DNA from: Nocardioides marinus
GTDB lineage: Bacteria; Pseudomonadota; Alphaproteobacteria; Rhodobacterales; Rhodobacteraceae
Assembly (NCBI GenBank): GCA_019801415.1
Contig: JAHVJD010000002.1
Location: 1 to 64,000 of the forward strand
DNA: 64,000 bases
Direction of reading: 5' to 3'
In this document: positions 39,980-48,753 of the stretch, piece after piece
Numbering within the stretch: position 1 is the first letter of the stretch
How the letters are laid out: the number at the start of each line of letters is the position of its first letter
Program-made: the position numbers and the translations under genes
Notes under the pieces: generated by a model
Database searches by the model: none
What the model was told of the DNA's origin: nothing
What the model saw: the letters and a program-made list of their open reading frames with translations, nothing else

Positions 39980-40252
39980 TTAGCCAGATTTCGCCAGTAC
40001 CCCGGCGTTCACGGCCGCCTGAACTTCTTCTTCGTCGGCCTCGCCATCCGCGTTGGCATCAATCGCGGCAAAGGTTTCCGCGTCCAGCTCGGGATAGGCG
40101 GCCTGCAGCTCTTCCATCGAGAAGGTGCCATTGCCGTCCACATCGGCCTCTGCGCCGATTCCAACGCTGACGCCGGTGTTCAGGTCCAGCGCGGCAACCG
40201 GTGCAGCGGCAAGTGCGGTCAGGGCGGCGGCGGTCAGGGCAAAAGTCTTCAT
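39980..40252 (-). CDS. Small secreted EF-hand protein 1
   Basis: A 90-residue exported protein: signal peptide MKTFALTAAALTALAAAPVA then a compact pair of EF-hand calcium-binding loops, DVDGNGTFSMEE and DANADGEADEEE, each with Asp/Asn at positions 1, 3, 5 and Glu at 12. It is a paralogue of the gene at 40327-40575: the same signal peptide design, spacing (YPEL-x-AETF-x-x-ID) and ending. Probable role is calcium binding in the periplasm or outside the cell; partner unknown. Confidence 0.8.
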   Translation of the reverse strand: MKTFALTAAALTALAAAPVAALDLNTGVSVGIGAEADVDGNGTFSMEELQAAYPELDAETFAAIDANADGEADEEEVQAAVNAGVLAKSG

Positions 40253-40326
40253 CTTGTATACTCCGTTTTCATCTGTGTGAGAGGACGGCGCGCGAAGCCC
40301 TCGCGCGCCAAAGAAAGTCACGAGGA

Positions 40327-40575
40327 TCAGCCTTCCTTGGTCAGCAGGCCCGCATCCACCGCCGCCTGCACTTCGTCCTCGGTCGCCTCGCCATCAGCGT
40401 CGGCATCGATGGTGGCAAAGGTCTCGGCGCTCAATTCAGGGTAGACAACCTGCAGCTCATCCAGCGAGTAGGAGCCGTCGCCATCCATATCCGTTGCGCC
40501 ATCAAGATCCAGCGCGGCCAGAGGGGAAGCAGCAAGCGCGGTCACGGCAGCAGCCGTCAGTGCAAAGGACTTCAT
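40327..40575 (-). CDS. Small secreted EF-hand protein 2
   Basis: An 82-residue exported protein with signal peptide MKSFALTAAAVTALAASPLA and two EF-hand loops, DMDGDGSYSLDE and DADADGEATEDE. It lies 74 bp upstream of its paralogue on the same strand and was most likely made by tandem duplication. The first loop region is 8 residues shorter than in the neighbour. The 309 bp from 40576 to 40884 between it and the ABC exporter contain no recognisable gene. Confidence 0.8.
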   Translation of the reverse strand: MKSFALTAAAVTALAASPLAALDLDGATDMDGDGSYSLDELQVVYPELSAETFATIDADADGEATEDEVQAAVDAGLLTKEG

Positions 40576-40884
40576 TTGAGATACTCCATTCATTCTGTTC
40601 ATTTTTTTCCAGACCCACGGTTTCTCCCGTGAGCCACGAACAGAGGTAAGTGGAGGCCGCGCTCCACACCAGATGCCAGCGCAGAACAGCAAATTTCCGG
40701 CGTCCACTCGCCCAAACCCGGCCCGGGGCTGAGCGCAAAGCCGCCCCAGAGATCCACCTGGACCTTTCTCCGCTCAACCTGTGGTGTGCATCTTGCAGAT
40801 TTCCGCCGTGCGCCTCATCCCGGACGCGGAAAGGCGTTTTTCAGGGAACTTTTTCTCAAGTGCCAAAACAGACCGTGACGGCCA

Positions 40885-42717
40885 TCAAGCGCTGTCTTGA
40901 TCCGATTGCTGTCGTTGCCACAGCCGGGCATAGCGCCCCTGGCGGGACAGAAGCTCCTGATGGGTGCCGGTTTCGGCAATCTCGCCCTGCTCCAGAACGA
41001 CAATACGGTCAGCGTCAGCGATCGTGGACAGGCGATGGGCAATGGTAATCACCGTACGCCCTTGCCCGGCACGCGCCAGCGCCCCCTGGATTTCTTGCTC
41101 GGTATCGCTGTCCAGCGCCGAGGTCGCCTCGTCCAGCAGAAGGATCGGCGGGTTCTTCAACAAGGTCCGCGCAATACCAACCCGCTGTTTCTCGCCGCCA
41201 GACAGCTTCAGGCCGCGCTCGCCCACTTGGGTGTCATAGCCATCGGGCAAGGCCGCTATGAAGTCATGGATCTGGGCGTCCCGCGCCGCCTGCTCGATCT
41301 CTTCCTGCGTGGCGCCTTCGCGGCCATAGGCGATATTGTAGCGGATGGTGTCATTGAACAGCACCGTGTCCTGCGGCACGACGCCAATCGCCTGATGCAG
41401 GCTTTTCTGCGTCACATCGCGAACATCCTGACCATCAATACACAACTCGCCGCCGCTGACATCGTAGAAACGGAACAACAGCCGACCGATGGTCGATTTT
41501 CCCGATCCGGTGGAGCCGACGATTGCCACGGTCTGGCCCGGCTCCACGTCGAGTGAAATCCCTTTCAGGATCTCCCGGTCCGGCTCGTAGGAAAACCGCA
41601 CATTGTCCAAGGTGACCCGGCCACCCGAGACCTTCAGCTCAGTTGCTCCGGGACGATCACTGACATCCGCAGGCTGCCCCAGAAGATCGAACATCTCCCC
41701 CATGTCGACGAGGCTTTGGCGGATTTCCCGGTATACCGTGCCCAGGAAATTGAGCGGCACGGTGATCTGGATCATGTAGGCGTTGACCATGACGAAATCG
41801 CCCACAGTCAACCCGCCCTGCTGCACGCCGATAGCCGCCATGACCATCACGCCGATAAGGCCCGCGGTGATGATGACGCTTTGGCCGAAGTTGAGAAAGG
41901 CCAGCGAATAGGCCGTCTTCAGTGCCGCCTGCGCATAGGCCTTCATCGCGCTGTCATAGCGCGCGGCCTCACGCTCTTCGGCCACGAAATACTTCACGGT
42001 TTCATAGTTCAGCAGGCTGTCGATGGCCTTTTGATTGGCGTCGGTATCCTGCTGGTTCATCTCCCGCCGCAGCTTCACCCGCCACTCGGTGACAGCGAAG
42101 GTGAACCAGACATAGAGCGCGATGGTCCCGGCCACCACGGCAAGATAGCGCGCATCGAACAAGACTGTCAGAATGACCGCCACCAGGGACAGTTCCAGGA
42201 TCAGCGGCCCGATGGAAAACAGCATGAACCGCAGCAGGAACTCGACGCCCTTCACGCCGCGCTCGATGATCCGGCTCAGGCCACCGGTCTTGCGCGTGAT
42301 GTGGTAGCGCATCGACAGGCGGTGGATATGGGTAAAGGTCTCCAGCGCCAGTCGCCGCAGCGCGCGCTGGCCGACAGGCGCGAACACCGCATCGCGCAAT
42401 TGTTGGAAACCAGTGGTGAGGATCCGTGCCACGCCATATGCCACGGTCAGCCCAACGGCCCCCAGCGCAAGCGGGGGCACGCCTTCCCCGGCCAGGGTAT
42501 CGACCGCCCCCTTGTACAGCATCGGCGTGTAGACAGCGATGATCTTGGCCAGCACCAGAACCGCCAGAGCCAGCACCACCCGCAGCTTGACGCCCCGATT
42601 GCCGCGCGGCCAAAGGTACGGTCCCACCTTCCGCAAGGTGCGCAGACCGGAACGCCGTTCGGCCCTTGCGATTGCGGCGGAAGACGATGGCGCGGCGGCT
42701 TGCTCGGTCTGGCTCAT
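40885..42717 (-). CDS. ABC exporter of the Atm1/HMT1 type (permease plus ATPase)
   Basis: A 610-residue half-transporter that should act as a homodimer. Six membrane spans (residues 45-330) are followed by an ATPase domain with Walker A IVGSTGSGKSTIGRLLFRFY, signature LKLSGGEKQRVGIARTLLKN, Walker B PILLLDEATSALD and the H-loop IAHRLSTI. The segment SLLNYETVKYFVAEEREAAR is characteristic of the Atm1 group, which exports glutathione-linked compounds used in cytosolic iron-sulfur assembly and heavy-metal tolerance. The substrate is inferred from the family only. Confidence 0.88.
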   Translation of the reverse strand: MSQTEQAAAPSSSAAIARAERRSGLRTLRKVGPYLWPRGNRGVKLRVVLALAVLVLAKIIAVYTPMLYKGAVDTLAGEGVPPLALGAVGLTVAYGVARILTTGFQQLRDAVFAPVGQRALRRLALETFTHIHRLSMRYHITRKTGGLSRIIERGVKGVEFLLRFMLFSIGPLILELSLVAVILTVLFDARYLAVVAGTIALYVWFTFAVTEWRVKLRREMNQQDTDANQKAIDSLLNYETVKYFVAEEREAARYDSAMKAYAQAALKTAYSLAFLNFGQSVIITAGLIGVMVMAAIGVQQGGLTVGDFVMVNAYMIQITVPLNFLGTVYREIRQSLVDMGEMFDLLGQPADVSDRPGATELKVSGGRVTLDNVRFSYEPDREILKGISLDVEPGQTVAIVGSTGSGKSTIGRLLFRFYDVSGGELCIDGQDVRDVTQKSLHQAIGVVPQDTVLFNDTIRYNIAYGREGATQEEIEQAARDAQIHDFIAALPDGYDTQVGERGLKLSGGEKQRVGIARTLLKNPPILLLDEATSALDSDTEQEIQGALARAGQGRTVITIAHRLSTIADADRIVVLEQGEIAETGTHQELLSRQGRYARLWQRQQSDQDSA

Positions 42718-42828
42718 GGCTGCTCCTGGCGAAGGCGGGCTGGGGTGTCTGAACCGGCACGGTTAATCCATTTCCCGCAAAACCGCGAGAGGCGGATCAA
42801 CGCGCGTGCCGACAAACGCAGGGGGAAA

Positions 42829-44496
42829 TCACTCGGGGATCGTAAAGACCTGCCCCGGATAGATCAGATCAGGATCGCGAATGGCTTCCCGGTTGGCTTC
42901 GAACACGCGGACATACAGAAACCCGCTGCCATAGCGCTGCTGAGAAATCGCCCACAATGTGTCGCCCTTCTGGACCGTGACAGCCCGTACCAGCGGCGCA
43001 GCCGCATCCGGGGCAGGATCGTCGGTCGGCGTCGGCAAGGCTTCCGGGGCTTCCCGTTTGAACGGGGTTTCCAGACGGCTCACGACAGAACCGGTCGCGA
43101 CCTCTACCTCATCCAGCCGAAGGGTGTAGATCCCGGGAGACACACCTTCCAGCCGTCCACTCCAGCGACCATCTTCCGCAGCTTCCAGTTCGGCGACGGC
43201 CCGGTTGTCCACATAGATCCGGACCCGCGACTGCGGCCGCGCGCGTCCCGAGAGTTCCACGCCACCGGTCCCATTGTAGCTGATCGCATCCAGCGCGACC
43301 TCATCGCTGAGCTCGGGATCGGCGGGTATGGCGGGCTGTACGACCTCGACCCCGTCCTGATCGGCACGCAACACCGCCACCGCCTGCCCCAGCTGCTGGT
43401 CTGCCGCCGACGTGACAGACGTGGGATCCTCAGGACCGCTCTGCCCCTCGGACGTTGCGCGTCCGGTCGCCTCGGGTTGCGAGCCCGTGAGATCCGCACC
43501 CTGTTCGTCCACGTCCTGAATACCCTCGGACAGACTTGCGACAGTCTCCTCAGCGACCGGCGCCGTGCCCTCACTATCTCCAGCAGGCGACTGTTGCTCC
43601 GGCTCCGGCGTGCCCGCGGCGACGATCTGGTCGGCCGGGGCAAGAATGAAACTCTCGGCCGAGGCGATCTTCTTTCCGGCATGTTCAGCGAGCAGGGAAA
43701 TCACCCGGGGTGTATCGCTCGGTGTGATCGTGGTCAGCACCGCGAACTCGCCCCCGGCAGGCACTTCCAGTTGCTCCAGTGGCGCGCCGTCAACCAGTAC
43801 GGTCAACTGCACGCCGCCCTGTGCCTGACCGGCAATCACCACGGACCCATCACGGTCCACCCGCACCAGGTCCAGCGACGGCGCCAGAAGCGCACCATCT
43901 TGTGACTCCCCAGCCGCCGTGGTGTCCTCCGTGCCCGAGGCAGCACTGTCCGCGCCGTCCTCCGTTACCTCCTCAACTGCGAGATCTGTCGGGCGATCCC
44001 CTTCCGTTTTCGCCCCATCCATCTCGGGTTCTCCCGACGCCGCTGCGTCGCCAGCGATCGAAGACGCACCTTCAGGATCTGGATTTATCCCTTCAGACTC
44101 GATGCTTGCAGCAATGTCCTCATGTTCCGCTGTCGAGACATCTCCGCTCTCCGGGGCAATGTCTTGGGACCCGCCTTGATCCTGTTCACCGGCTTGCGGG
44201 GCGTCTGTTTCCGCCAGCTTCTGTCCTTCAGCCTGCGCCGGTTGGTCTTCTGCGACCGCGGCCTCTTGGCTGGAACGGTTCTGCAATGGCTGACCGGATT
44301 CATCGCCAGCGCCGTCAAAATCGGCGCTCTGGGTGTTGCGGTCGGCCTCCTGCCGCGGCGTGTTGACCGCATCCGGGCCATGTATCGAAAACACGCCAAG
44401 CTGATACAGCACGACACCGCCAACGACGACCGCCGTTCCAACAATACCCCCAATGGTCAGAGCCCCGAGGCTCCTGCTTCCAGTTCCATCCGCCAT
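42829..44496 (-). CDS. LysM-domain protein with long acidic disordered region
   Basis: A 555-residue protein. An N-terminal membrane anchor (ALTIGGIVGTAVVVGGVVLY, residues 10-30) is followed by 150 residues of Glu/Asp/Gln/Ala-rich low complexity. Two beta-rich Ig-like modules follow (VDRDGSVVIAGQAQGGVQLT and SGRARPQSRVRIYVDNRAVA), separated by another acidic linker, and the C-terminus is a LysM domain (AVTVQKGDTLWAISQQRYG to DPDLIYPGQVFTIPE) for peptidoglycan binding. Such LysM proteins are common in Rhodobacterales, with function in the cell envelope. ATG at 44496 is chosen ahead of the anchor. Confidence 0.8.
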   Translation of the reverse strand: MADGTGSRSLGALTIGGIVGTAVVVGGVVLYQLGVFSIHGPDAVNTPRQEADRNTQSADFDGAGDESGQPLQNRSSQEAAVAEDQPAQAEGQKLAETDAPQAGEQDQGGSQDIAPESGDVSTAEHEDIAASIESEGINPDPEGASSIAGDAAASGEPEMDGAKTEGDRPTDLAVEEVTEDGADSAASGTEDTTAAGESQDGALLAPSLDLVRVDRDGSVVIAGQAQGGVQLTVLVDGAPLEQLEVPAGGEFAVLTTITPSDTPRVISLLAEHAGKKIASAESFILAPADQIVAAGTPEPEQQSPAGDSEGTAPVAEETVASLSEGIQDVDEQGADLTGSQPEATGRATSEGQSGPEDPTSVTSAADQQLGQAVAVLRADQDGVEVVQPAIPADPELSDEVALDAISYNGTGGVELSGRARPQSRVRIYVDNRAVAELEAAEDGRWSGRLEGVSPGIYTLRLDEVEVATGSVVSRLETPFKREAPEALPTPTDDPAPDAAAPLVRAVTVQKGDTLWAISQQRYGSGFLYVRVFEANREAIRDPDLIYPGQVFTIPE

Positions 44497-44620
44497 TTCG
44501 ATCCCTTCGACGTTTGCGGAATGTTCCCTTCCGCTTAGTTGAGCAAACCTAGCAACCTCGCTATCACTGGTCAAAACACCAATTTCGTTTCGCTTTGAAA
44601 TTCCACAGAAAGGCTGGCCA

Positions 44621-45172
44621 ATGAGCATCAAATCCGTCTGCGTCTACTGCGGGTCGCGCCACGGTGCGGATCCAGCCTATGCCGAGGCCGCGCGCGAAAC
44701 CGGCACCTTGCTGGCCCAGCATGGGCTGCAGCTGGTTTACGGTGCCGGCGATGTCGGCCTGATGGGCGAAGTCGCGCGCGCCGCACAGGCTGCGGGTGGG
44801 CGCACCTTTGGCGTCATTCCCGAGCATCTGGTCCGGCGAGAGGTCGGTAAAAGCGATCTGTCCACCTATGTCGTGACGGAGACCATGCATGAGCGCAAGA
44901 AAGTCATGCTGTGGAACGCCGATGCCATCCTGCTGCTGCCCGGCGGTGCCGGATCGCTGGACGAATTGTTCGAAGCGCTGACTTGGCGGCAGCTGGGGCT
45001 GCACGGCAAGCCGATTGTCGTGCTGAACACTAATGGCTACTGGGATCCGCTGCGCGCGCTGCTTCGGCAGGTCACCGAACAGGGGTTTGCCGGACCGGAG
45101 ACCGCGGACTACCTGATCTGGGCCGACACGCCGGTGGCCGCCATTGCCGCCCTGCGCGACGCGCGCTCCTGA
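44621..45172 (+). CDS. LOG-family (TIGR00730) nucleotide phosphoribohydrolase
   Basis: A 183-residue Rossmann-fold protein. The N-terminal VCVYCGSRHGADPAYAE and the catalytic block LPGGAGSLDELFEALTWRQL match the LOG family, whose members remove ribose 5-phosphate from nucleotides and cytokinins. The usual G-G-x-G-T-x-x-E reads GGAGSLDE here, a conservative Thr to Ser change. Residues ERKKVML with Arg and Lys are also conserved. The last 64 bp overlap the convergent permease gene. Confidence 0.88.
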   Translation: MSIKSVCVYCGSRHGADPAYAEAARETGTLLAQHGLQLVYGAGDVGLMGEVARAAQAAGGRTFGVIPEHLVRREVGKSDLSTYVVTETMHERKKVMLWNADAILLLPGGAGSLDELFEALTWRQLGLHGKPIVVLNTNGYWDPLRALLRQVTEQGFAGPETADYLIWADTPVAAIAALRDARS

Positions 45173-46020
45173 CGCAGCGCGGACATCGAGAACACCGCAA
45201 CCGCGCTCCAGATCAGCACAAAGGCGGCGGCGTGCCACGGGCTGAAGGGCTCGGCAAAGATCAGCACCGCCACCAGGAATTGCAGCGTCGGGTTCAGGTA
45301 CTGCAGCACTCCGACGGTGCCCAGCTGCACCCGCCGCGCGGCATAGCCGAACAAGATCAGCGGCAGACCGGTCAGCAGGCCCGAGAACGCCAGCATCGCG
45401 GCATCACGCGTGCCGCCCAGAAAACCGCCGCCGCCGGTCAGCCAGATCAGCGGCAGCGCCAGCGGCAGCAGCAGCAAAACCTCTGCCGTGACAGAAACCA
45501 CCGGCCCCAGGGGAAGCTGTTTCTTTGAAACACCATAGAGGGAAAAGCTGACAGCCAGCGCGAGTGGAATCCATGGCGCAGCCCCCAGCCCGAAGGACAG
45601 CAGCGCCACCGCAAGCCCTGCCAATGCCACCGCCACCAGCTGGGCCGTTGCCAGACGCTCCCCGAACAGCAGCCGCCCCAGCAGCACGCTCAGCAGTGGG
45701 AACACGTAATAACCCAGGCTCGCCTCGGTGGCATAGCCAGACTGCACCGAAAAGATGAAGATGAACCAGTTCAGCGAGATCATCACCGTGGCGCAGACCA
45801 AGAGCAGCGCATTGCGACGCTCGGCAAAGGCGGCGGCCAGCTCGCGCAACCGCCCCTGCAGCATCAGGACCAGGGCAAAGAAGATAAACGACCAGACCGC
45901 GCGGTGCGACAGCACCTGTTCCGGCGGAATATGCGACAGCGCCTTGTAATAGATGCCCGACAGCCCCCAGACCGTACAGGCGGCGATCATCGCCAAGACG
46001 CCCTTGTGTGTTTCGCGCAT
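45109..46020 (-). CDS. RarD-type EamA permease
   Basis: A 303-residue ten-span drug/metabolite transporter of the EamA family. The start METHKG (read MRETHKGVLAMIAACTVWGL) and the segments SHRAVWSFIFFALVLMLQGR and LNWFIFIFSVQSGYATEASLG are typical of RarD, named for chloramphenicol sensitivity in E. coli. Physiological substrate unknown. ATG at 46020 begins the conserved protein. The 3' end lies inside the convergent LOG gene: 64 bp of each coding sequence overlap. Confidence 0.8.
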   Translation of the reverse strand: MRETHKGVLAMIAACTVWGLSGIYYKALSHIPPEQVLSHRAVWSFIFFALVLMLQGRLRELAAAFAERRNALLLVCATVMISLNWFIFIFSVQSGYATEASLGYYVFPLLSVLLGRLLFGERLATAQLVAVALAGLAVALLSFGLGAAPWIPLALAVSFSLYGVSKKQLPLGPVVSVTAEVLLLLPLALPLIWLTGGGGFLGGTRDAAMLAFSGLLTGLPLILFGYAARRVQLGTVGVLQYLNPTLQFLVAVLIFAEPFSPWHAAAFVLIWSAVAVFSMSALRQERASRRAAMAATGVSAQIR

Positions 46021-46092
46021 GTTTTGCCCCTGCCCCGTGCCTGCCATGACAGACACCGGACAGGGGCGATGGTCAAGTCCCCGGCTCGGCCA

Positions 46093-46548
46093 TCAGAGAT
46101 CCGAAATCGCCTCTTTGACCATTTGTTCGATCTTGCTGGTTTCATGGTTCGTCAGGTTCTTCGCGACCTCGCCAATCACCTTGTCCGACACCTCCTGGTG
46201 CAGGTTCTTGCGCAGCTCGCCGAGAACCTCGGGGGCCGCGACCAGCACCAGTTGTTCAAACTCGCCCTTGTGCGCCAGCTTATAGAGGCGGTCCGCAAGG
46301 TCGGCCGCAAAACGCTCCTTGGCCAGCTCGTGCCAATCAGTGTCATCCACGGCCGAACGGTGCACGCTGGGACCGTCATTGAACCGTCCCGGCCGGTTGG
46401 CCGATTGCTCACGGTCGGACGGGTTGTCCTGCTCATCCTTGCGCCGCACCTTCAGGTGCGGGTCCTGCGTGTCGGTCACATTTTCCAGAAACAGTGCTTT
46501 CTCACTGTCAGCGACAAGCACCCAGGTGCCTTTCTTCAGCATGACCAT
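46093..46548 (-). CDS. Host-attachment-family protein (PF10116 type)
   Basis: A 151-residue cytosolic-looking protein: LKKGTWVLVADSEKALFLEN start, a hydrophilic Arg/Asp-rich middle, and LVAAPEVLGELRKNLHQEV towards the end, the pattern of the family named for Agrobacterium/Rhizobium proteins required for attachment to host cells. The family resembles RNase E/archaeal release-factor-like folds in the LVAAP...LG-x-LR segment; the actual function is unclear. It follows the small gene upstream by 4 bp, so the two form one unit. Confidence 0.75.
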   Translation of the reverse strand: MVMLKKGTWVLVADSEKALFLENVTDTQDPHLKVRRKDEQDNPSDREQSANRPGRFNDGPSVHRSAVDDTDWHELAKERFAADLADRLYKLAHKGEFEQLVLVAAPEVLGELRKNLHQEVSDKVIGEVAKNLTNHETSKIEQMVKEAISDL

Positions 46549-46552
46549 GGTG

Positions 46553-46747
46553 TTACTCCTGCTCTTTCGACTTGGTGACGCGGGTCTTCCCCGCAGGTCG
46601 CGATTTCGATCGCTTCAGTTCGTCTTCGGAAGCAATGTCGCGCTGCAGGTCGCCGCCGATCCGCCCCTGGTGGGAAATCGTGCCCTGTGCGCCCGGGATC
46701 TCTTCGGTCTCGCGGCGCCCGTCCTTGGATCTTTTACGTTCAGCCAT
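46553..46747 (-). CDS. Small hydrophilic protein of unknown function
   Basis: A 64-residue Lys/Arg/Glu-rich protein, MAERKRSKDGRRETEEIPGA to TRVTKSKEQE, with no hydrophobic segment, probably disordered. It is the first gene of a two-gene unit with the host-attachment-family protein, 4 bp apart, and an ATG at 46747 is preceded by GGAGG. I do not recognise a family. Sharing an operon suggests a functional link. Confidence 0.6.
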   Translation of the reverse strand: MAERKRSKDGRRETEEIPGAQGTISHQGRIGGDLQRDIASEDELKRSKSRPAGKTRVTKSKEQE

Positions 46748-46815
46748 CGCAACCTCCATCGTTTCAACATGTAGGGAGTCAACGCGGACGAGCGGGGCCG
46801 GGTTCCTGTCGGGCA

Positions 46816-46848
46816 AGAAAAAGCCCGCGCAGCCAAGGCTGCGCGGGC
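46816..46848 (-). terminator. Rho-independent terminator of sodB
   Basis: Perfect 12-bp stem GCCCGCGCAGCC / GGCTGCGCGGGC with a 2-base loop, followed on the minus strand by a T-run, about 50 bp after the sodB stop. Confidence 0.9.
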
Positions 46849-46899
46849 GACTGTATCAGCCCTGCCCCGGCGACGGAGGCGGGCGGTAGGAATGTGACC

Positions 46900-47502
46900 T
46901 CAGCCCAGGCGGGACGCCACGTTTTCCCAGTTCACCAGGTTGTCCAGGAAGTTGGTCAGGTAGGCCGGACGCTTGTTGCGGAAGTCGATGTAGTAGGAGT
47001 GCTCCCATACGTCGCAGCCCAGAAGCGCGGTCTGGCCGAAGCACAGCGGGTTGACGCCGTTCTCGGTCTTGGTCACCGCCAGCGAGCCGTCGGCGTTCTT
47101 CACCAGCCAGGCCCAGCCGGAACCGAACTGACCGGCACCTGCTGCGGAGAATTCCTCTTTGAATTTGTCGACCGAACCGAAGTTCTCAACCAGTGCCTTT
47201 TCCAGCTCACCGGGCATCTTGCTTTCGCCCGGGCCCATCATTTCCCAGAACTGGTTGTGGTTCCAGAGCTGCGAGATGTTGTTGAAGATACCGTTTTGCG
47301 CAACGGCGTTCTTGTCGTAGGTGCCGGTGATGATCTCTTCCAGCGACTTGCCTTCCCACTCGGTGCCGGCGATCAGCTTGTTGCCGTTGTCGACATAGGC
47401 CTTGTGGTGCAGGTCGTGGTGGTATTCCAGGGTTTCCGCGGACATGCCTTTGTCGGCCAGCGCGTCATGAGCGTAGGGAAGATCGGGAAGTTCAAAAGCC
47501 AT
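46900..47502 (-). CDS. sodB: Iron (Fe) superoxide dismutase
   Basis: Converts superoxide to hydrogen peroxide and oxygen. The 200-residue protein starts MAFELPDLPYAHDALADKGM, has the first metal His in LEYHHDLHHKAYVDN, and a second His in LWNHNQFWEMM. The C-terminal signature is DVWEHSYYIDFRNKRPAYL with Asp and His ligands. Fe versus Mn cannot be proved by eye, but the fold matches the FeSOD/cambialistic group typical of Rhodobacterales. Confidence 0.92.
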   Translation of the reverse strand: MAFELPDLPYAHDALADKGMSAETLEYHHDLHHKAYVDNGNKLIAGTEWEGKSLEEIITGTYDKNAVAQNGIFNNISQLWNHNQFWEMMGPGESKMPGELEKALVENFGSVDKFKEEFSAAGAGQFGSGWAWLVKNADGSLAVTKTENGVNPLCFGQTALLGCDVWEHSYYIDFRNKRPAYLTNFLDNLVNWENVASRLG

Positions 47503-47540
47503 TTGGGCCCCCTGTCATTAAAGTTTGCGTTGCTGAGCAG

Positions 47541-47570
47541 ATACATGCGATTCATAGTTGAGCAGGTCAA
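47541..47570 (-). promoter_or_regulatory. Possible sodB promoter
   Basis: On the minus strand, TTGACC (47565-47570) and ATGTAT (47541-47546) are 18 bp apart, about 40 bp before the sodB start. It fits a sigma-70 type promoter; the -10 match is weak. Confidence 0.35.
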
Positions 47571-47607
47571 GAGCAGCTGTGTGAATTCCTGCATTCCATC
47601 TGCGCAA

Positions 47608-48030
47608 TCAGTAGAGAGACCGGCCCTTGACTTCCTGGCAACGACCGACACCGCGCGGCAAGTTGGTCGCATTGTTCATCGGAAACGACGCTTTCAGTTG
47701 AAGTTCATTGCTGCCGGGTGTCAGCGTCGCGGTATAGTTCACGCGTAATTTTCCCGAGCCCCGGCTCGGCAATTGCAGTCTCCAGTTCATCCGGTACTTG
47801 CCGCGCACCGTTTTGAACTTCACATCAATCGGCTTCTCGTGCGCGTGATGGATGAACCCATCATATGCCCGCGCCTTTCCGGCCTCTGGATCCAAGGACA
47901 GCTGCACGCGGTCGGGCATCCAGCCATGCTGTTCGATGCTTTTGACAGTGCATTCATAGTTCTGAACGGCCGCCTGGGCCGCAGTTCCGGCGCACATCAT
48001 CGCAATGGCGGCAAACATCAGTTTCTTCAT
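47608..48030 (-). CDS. Small secreted protein, paralogue A of a tandem pair
   Basis: A 140-residue exported protein: signal peptide MKKLMFAAIAMMCAGTAAQA, then YECTVKSIEQHGWMPDRVQ and a beta-rich body ending in RGVGRCQEVKGRSLY. The two Cys (near residues 26 and 130) probably pair. It shares a layout with the next gene upstream (Y-x-C-x-V, W-M-P, RG-x-GRC). The function is not known. It looks like a small periplasmic or surface protein. Confidence 0.6.
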   Translation of the reverse strand: MKKLMFAAIAMMCAGTAAQAAVQNYECTVKSIEQHGWMPDRVQLSLDPEAGKARAYDGFIHHAHEKPIDVKFKTVRGKYRMNWRLQLPSRGSGKLRVNYTATLTPGSNELQLKASFPMNNATNLPRGVGRCQEVKGRSLY

Positions 48031-48115
48031 ATTGTTTCCAATTTCCTTCTTTTCGTCAGCCCCGCCCAGCTCCACGGCCGCAACGCCGAGATTGCGCGCA
48101 GGTCGGGCAGGTTCT

Positions 48116-48577
48116 TCAGATTTGTCCTTGAATATACAGCGGGTATGGGCTGTAGCGCCGTGACTGCACCCGGTAGCACCGCCCGGCCCCCCGCACCAAT
48201 TTGTTGACAGAGTGACTCGGCGCAACAACCACGCTCATCTTCAGATTGTCGACATTGAGCACGACCCGAAACCGACGTGAGCCGACAGCGTCGCCGTCGA
48301 CGTCGTCGTCGACCGGCTCATGCATGGCCGCGTCCCATGTCAGCACCAGAGAGCGCGGGCTTCGGTGGCGCACGATTGCCGTCTCGATACGATCCATCAC
48401 CGTGTCGACGACCTTTGCCTGCACGAACCCGCGGTCGAACTCGATCTTGTAATTCTGCGGCATCCAGCTGGAACGAGACAAAGGTGTCACCGCGCAATCA
48501 TACGTGGCGCTGGCAAAGGCACTGGTAAACACTAGTGAGCAAGCCGACGCCAATACCGCACATGCCGACGCTCGCAT
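48116..48577 (-). CDS. Small secreted protein, paralogue B of a tandem pair
   Basis: A 153-residue exported protein: signal peptide MRASACAVLASACSLVFTSA, then YDCAVTPLSRSSWMPQNYKI, a beta-rich central region with an acidic loop (HEPVDDDVDGDAVGSRR), and VRGAGRCYRVQSRRY at the end. Like paralogue A it has one N-terminal and one C-terminal Cys. It is 85 bp upstream of A and on the same strand, so they probably arose by duplication and share a transcript. No domain is recognised. Confidence 0.6.
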   Translation of the reverse strand: MRASACAVLASACSLVFTSAFASATYDCAVTPLSRSSWMPQNYKIEFDRGFVQAKVVDTVMDRIETAIVRHRSPRSLVLTWDAAMHEPVDDDVDGDAVGSRRFRVVLNVDNLKMSVVVAPSHSVNKLVRGAGRCYRVQSRRYSPYPLYIQGQI

Positions 48578-48753
48578 CTGGTCCTCCCCAATTCACTATG
48601 CTCAATTTTTTTGGACCCCGGATCTGCGCCCAGGATCAAATATTTCCCCCAATAGGGGCAGAATGCCGACCAATGAAAAACGGTGCCCGACATCCCTGTC
48701 GCGCACCGTAATTGACGCAGTATCACGTCACAAGCAGAAAGCGAGTAACAACG

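Noticed and set aside
41716-43905. Long plus-strand open frame across the ABC exporter and LysM genes
   Set aside because: Spans two confidently assigned minus-strand genes and lacks any domain signature.
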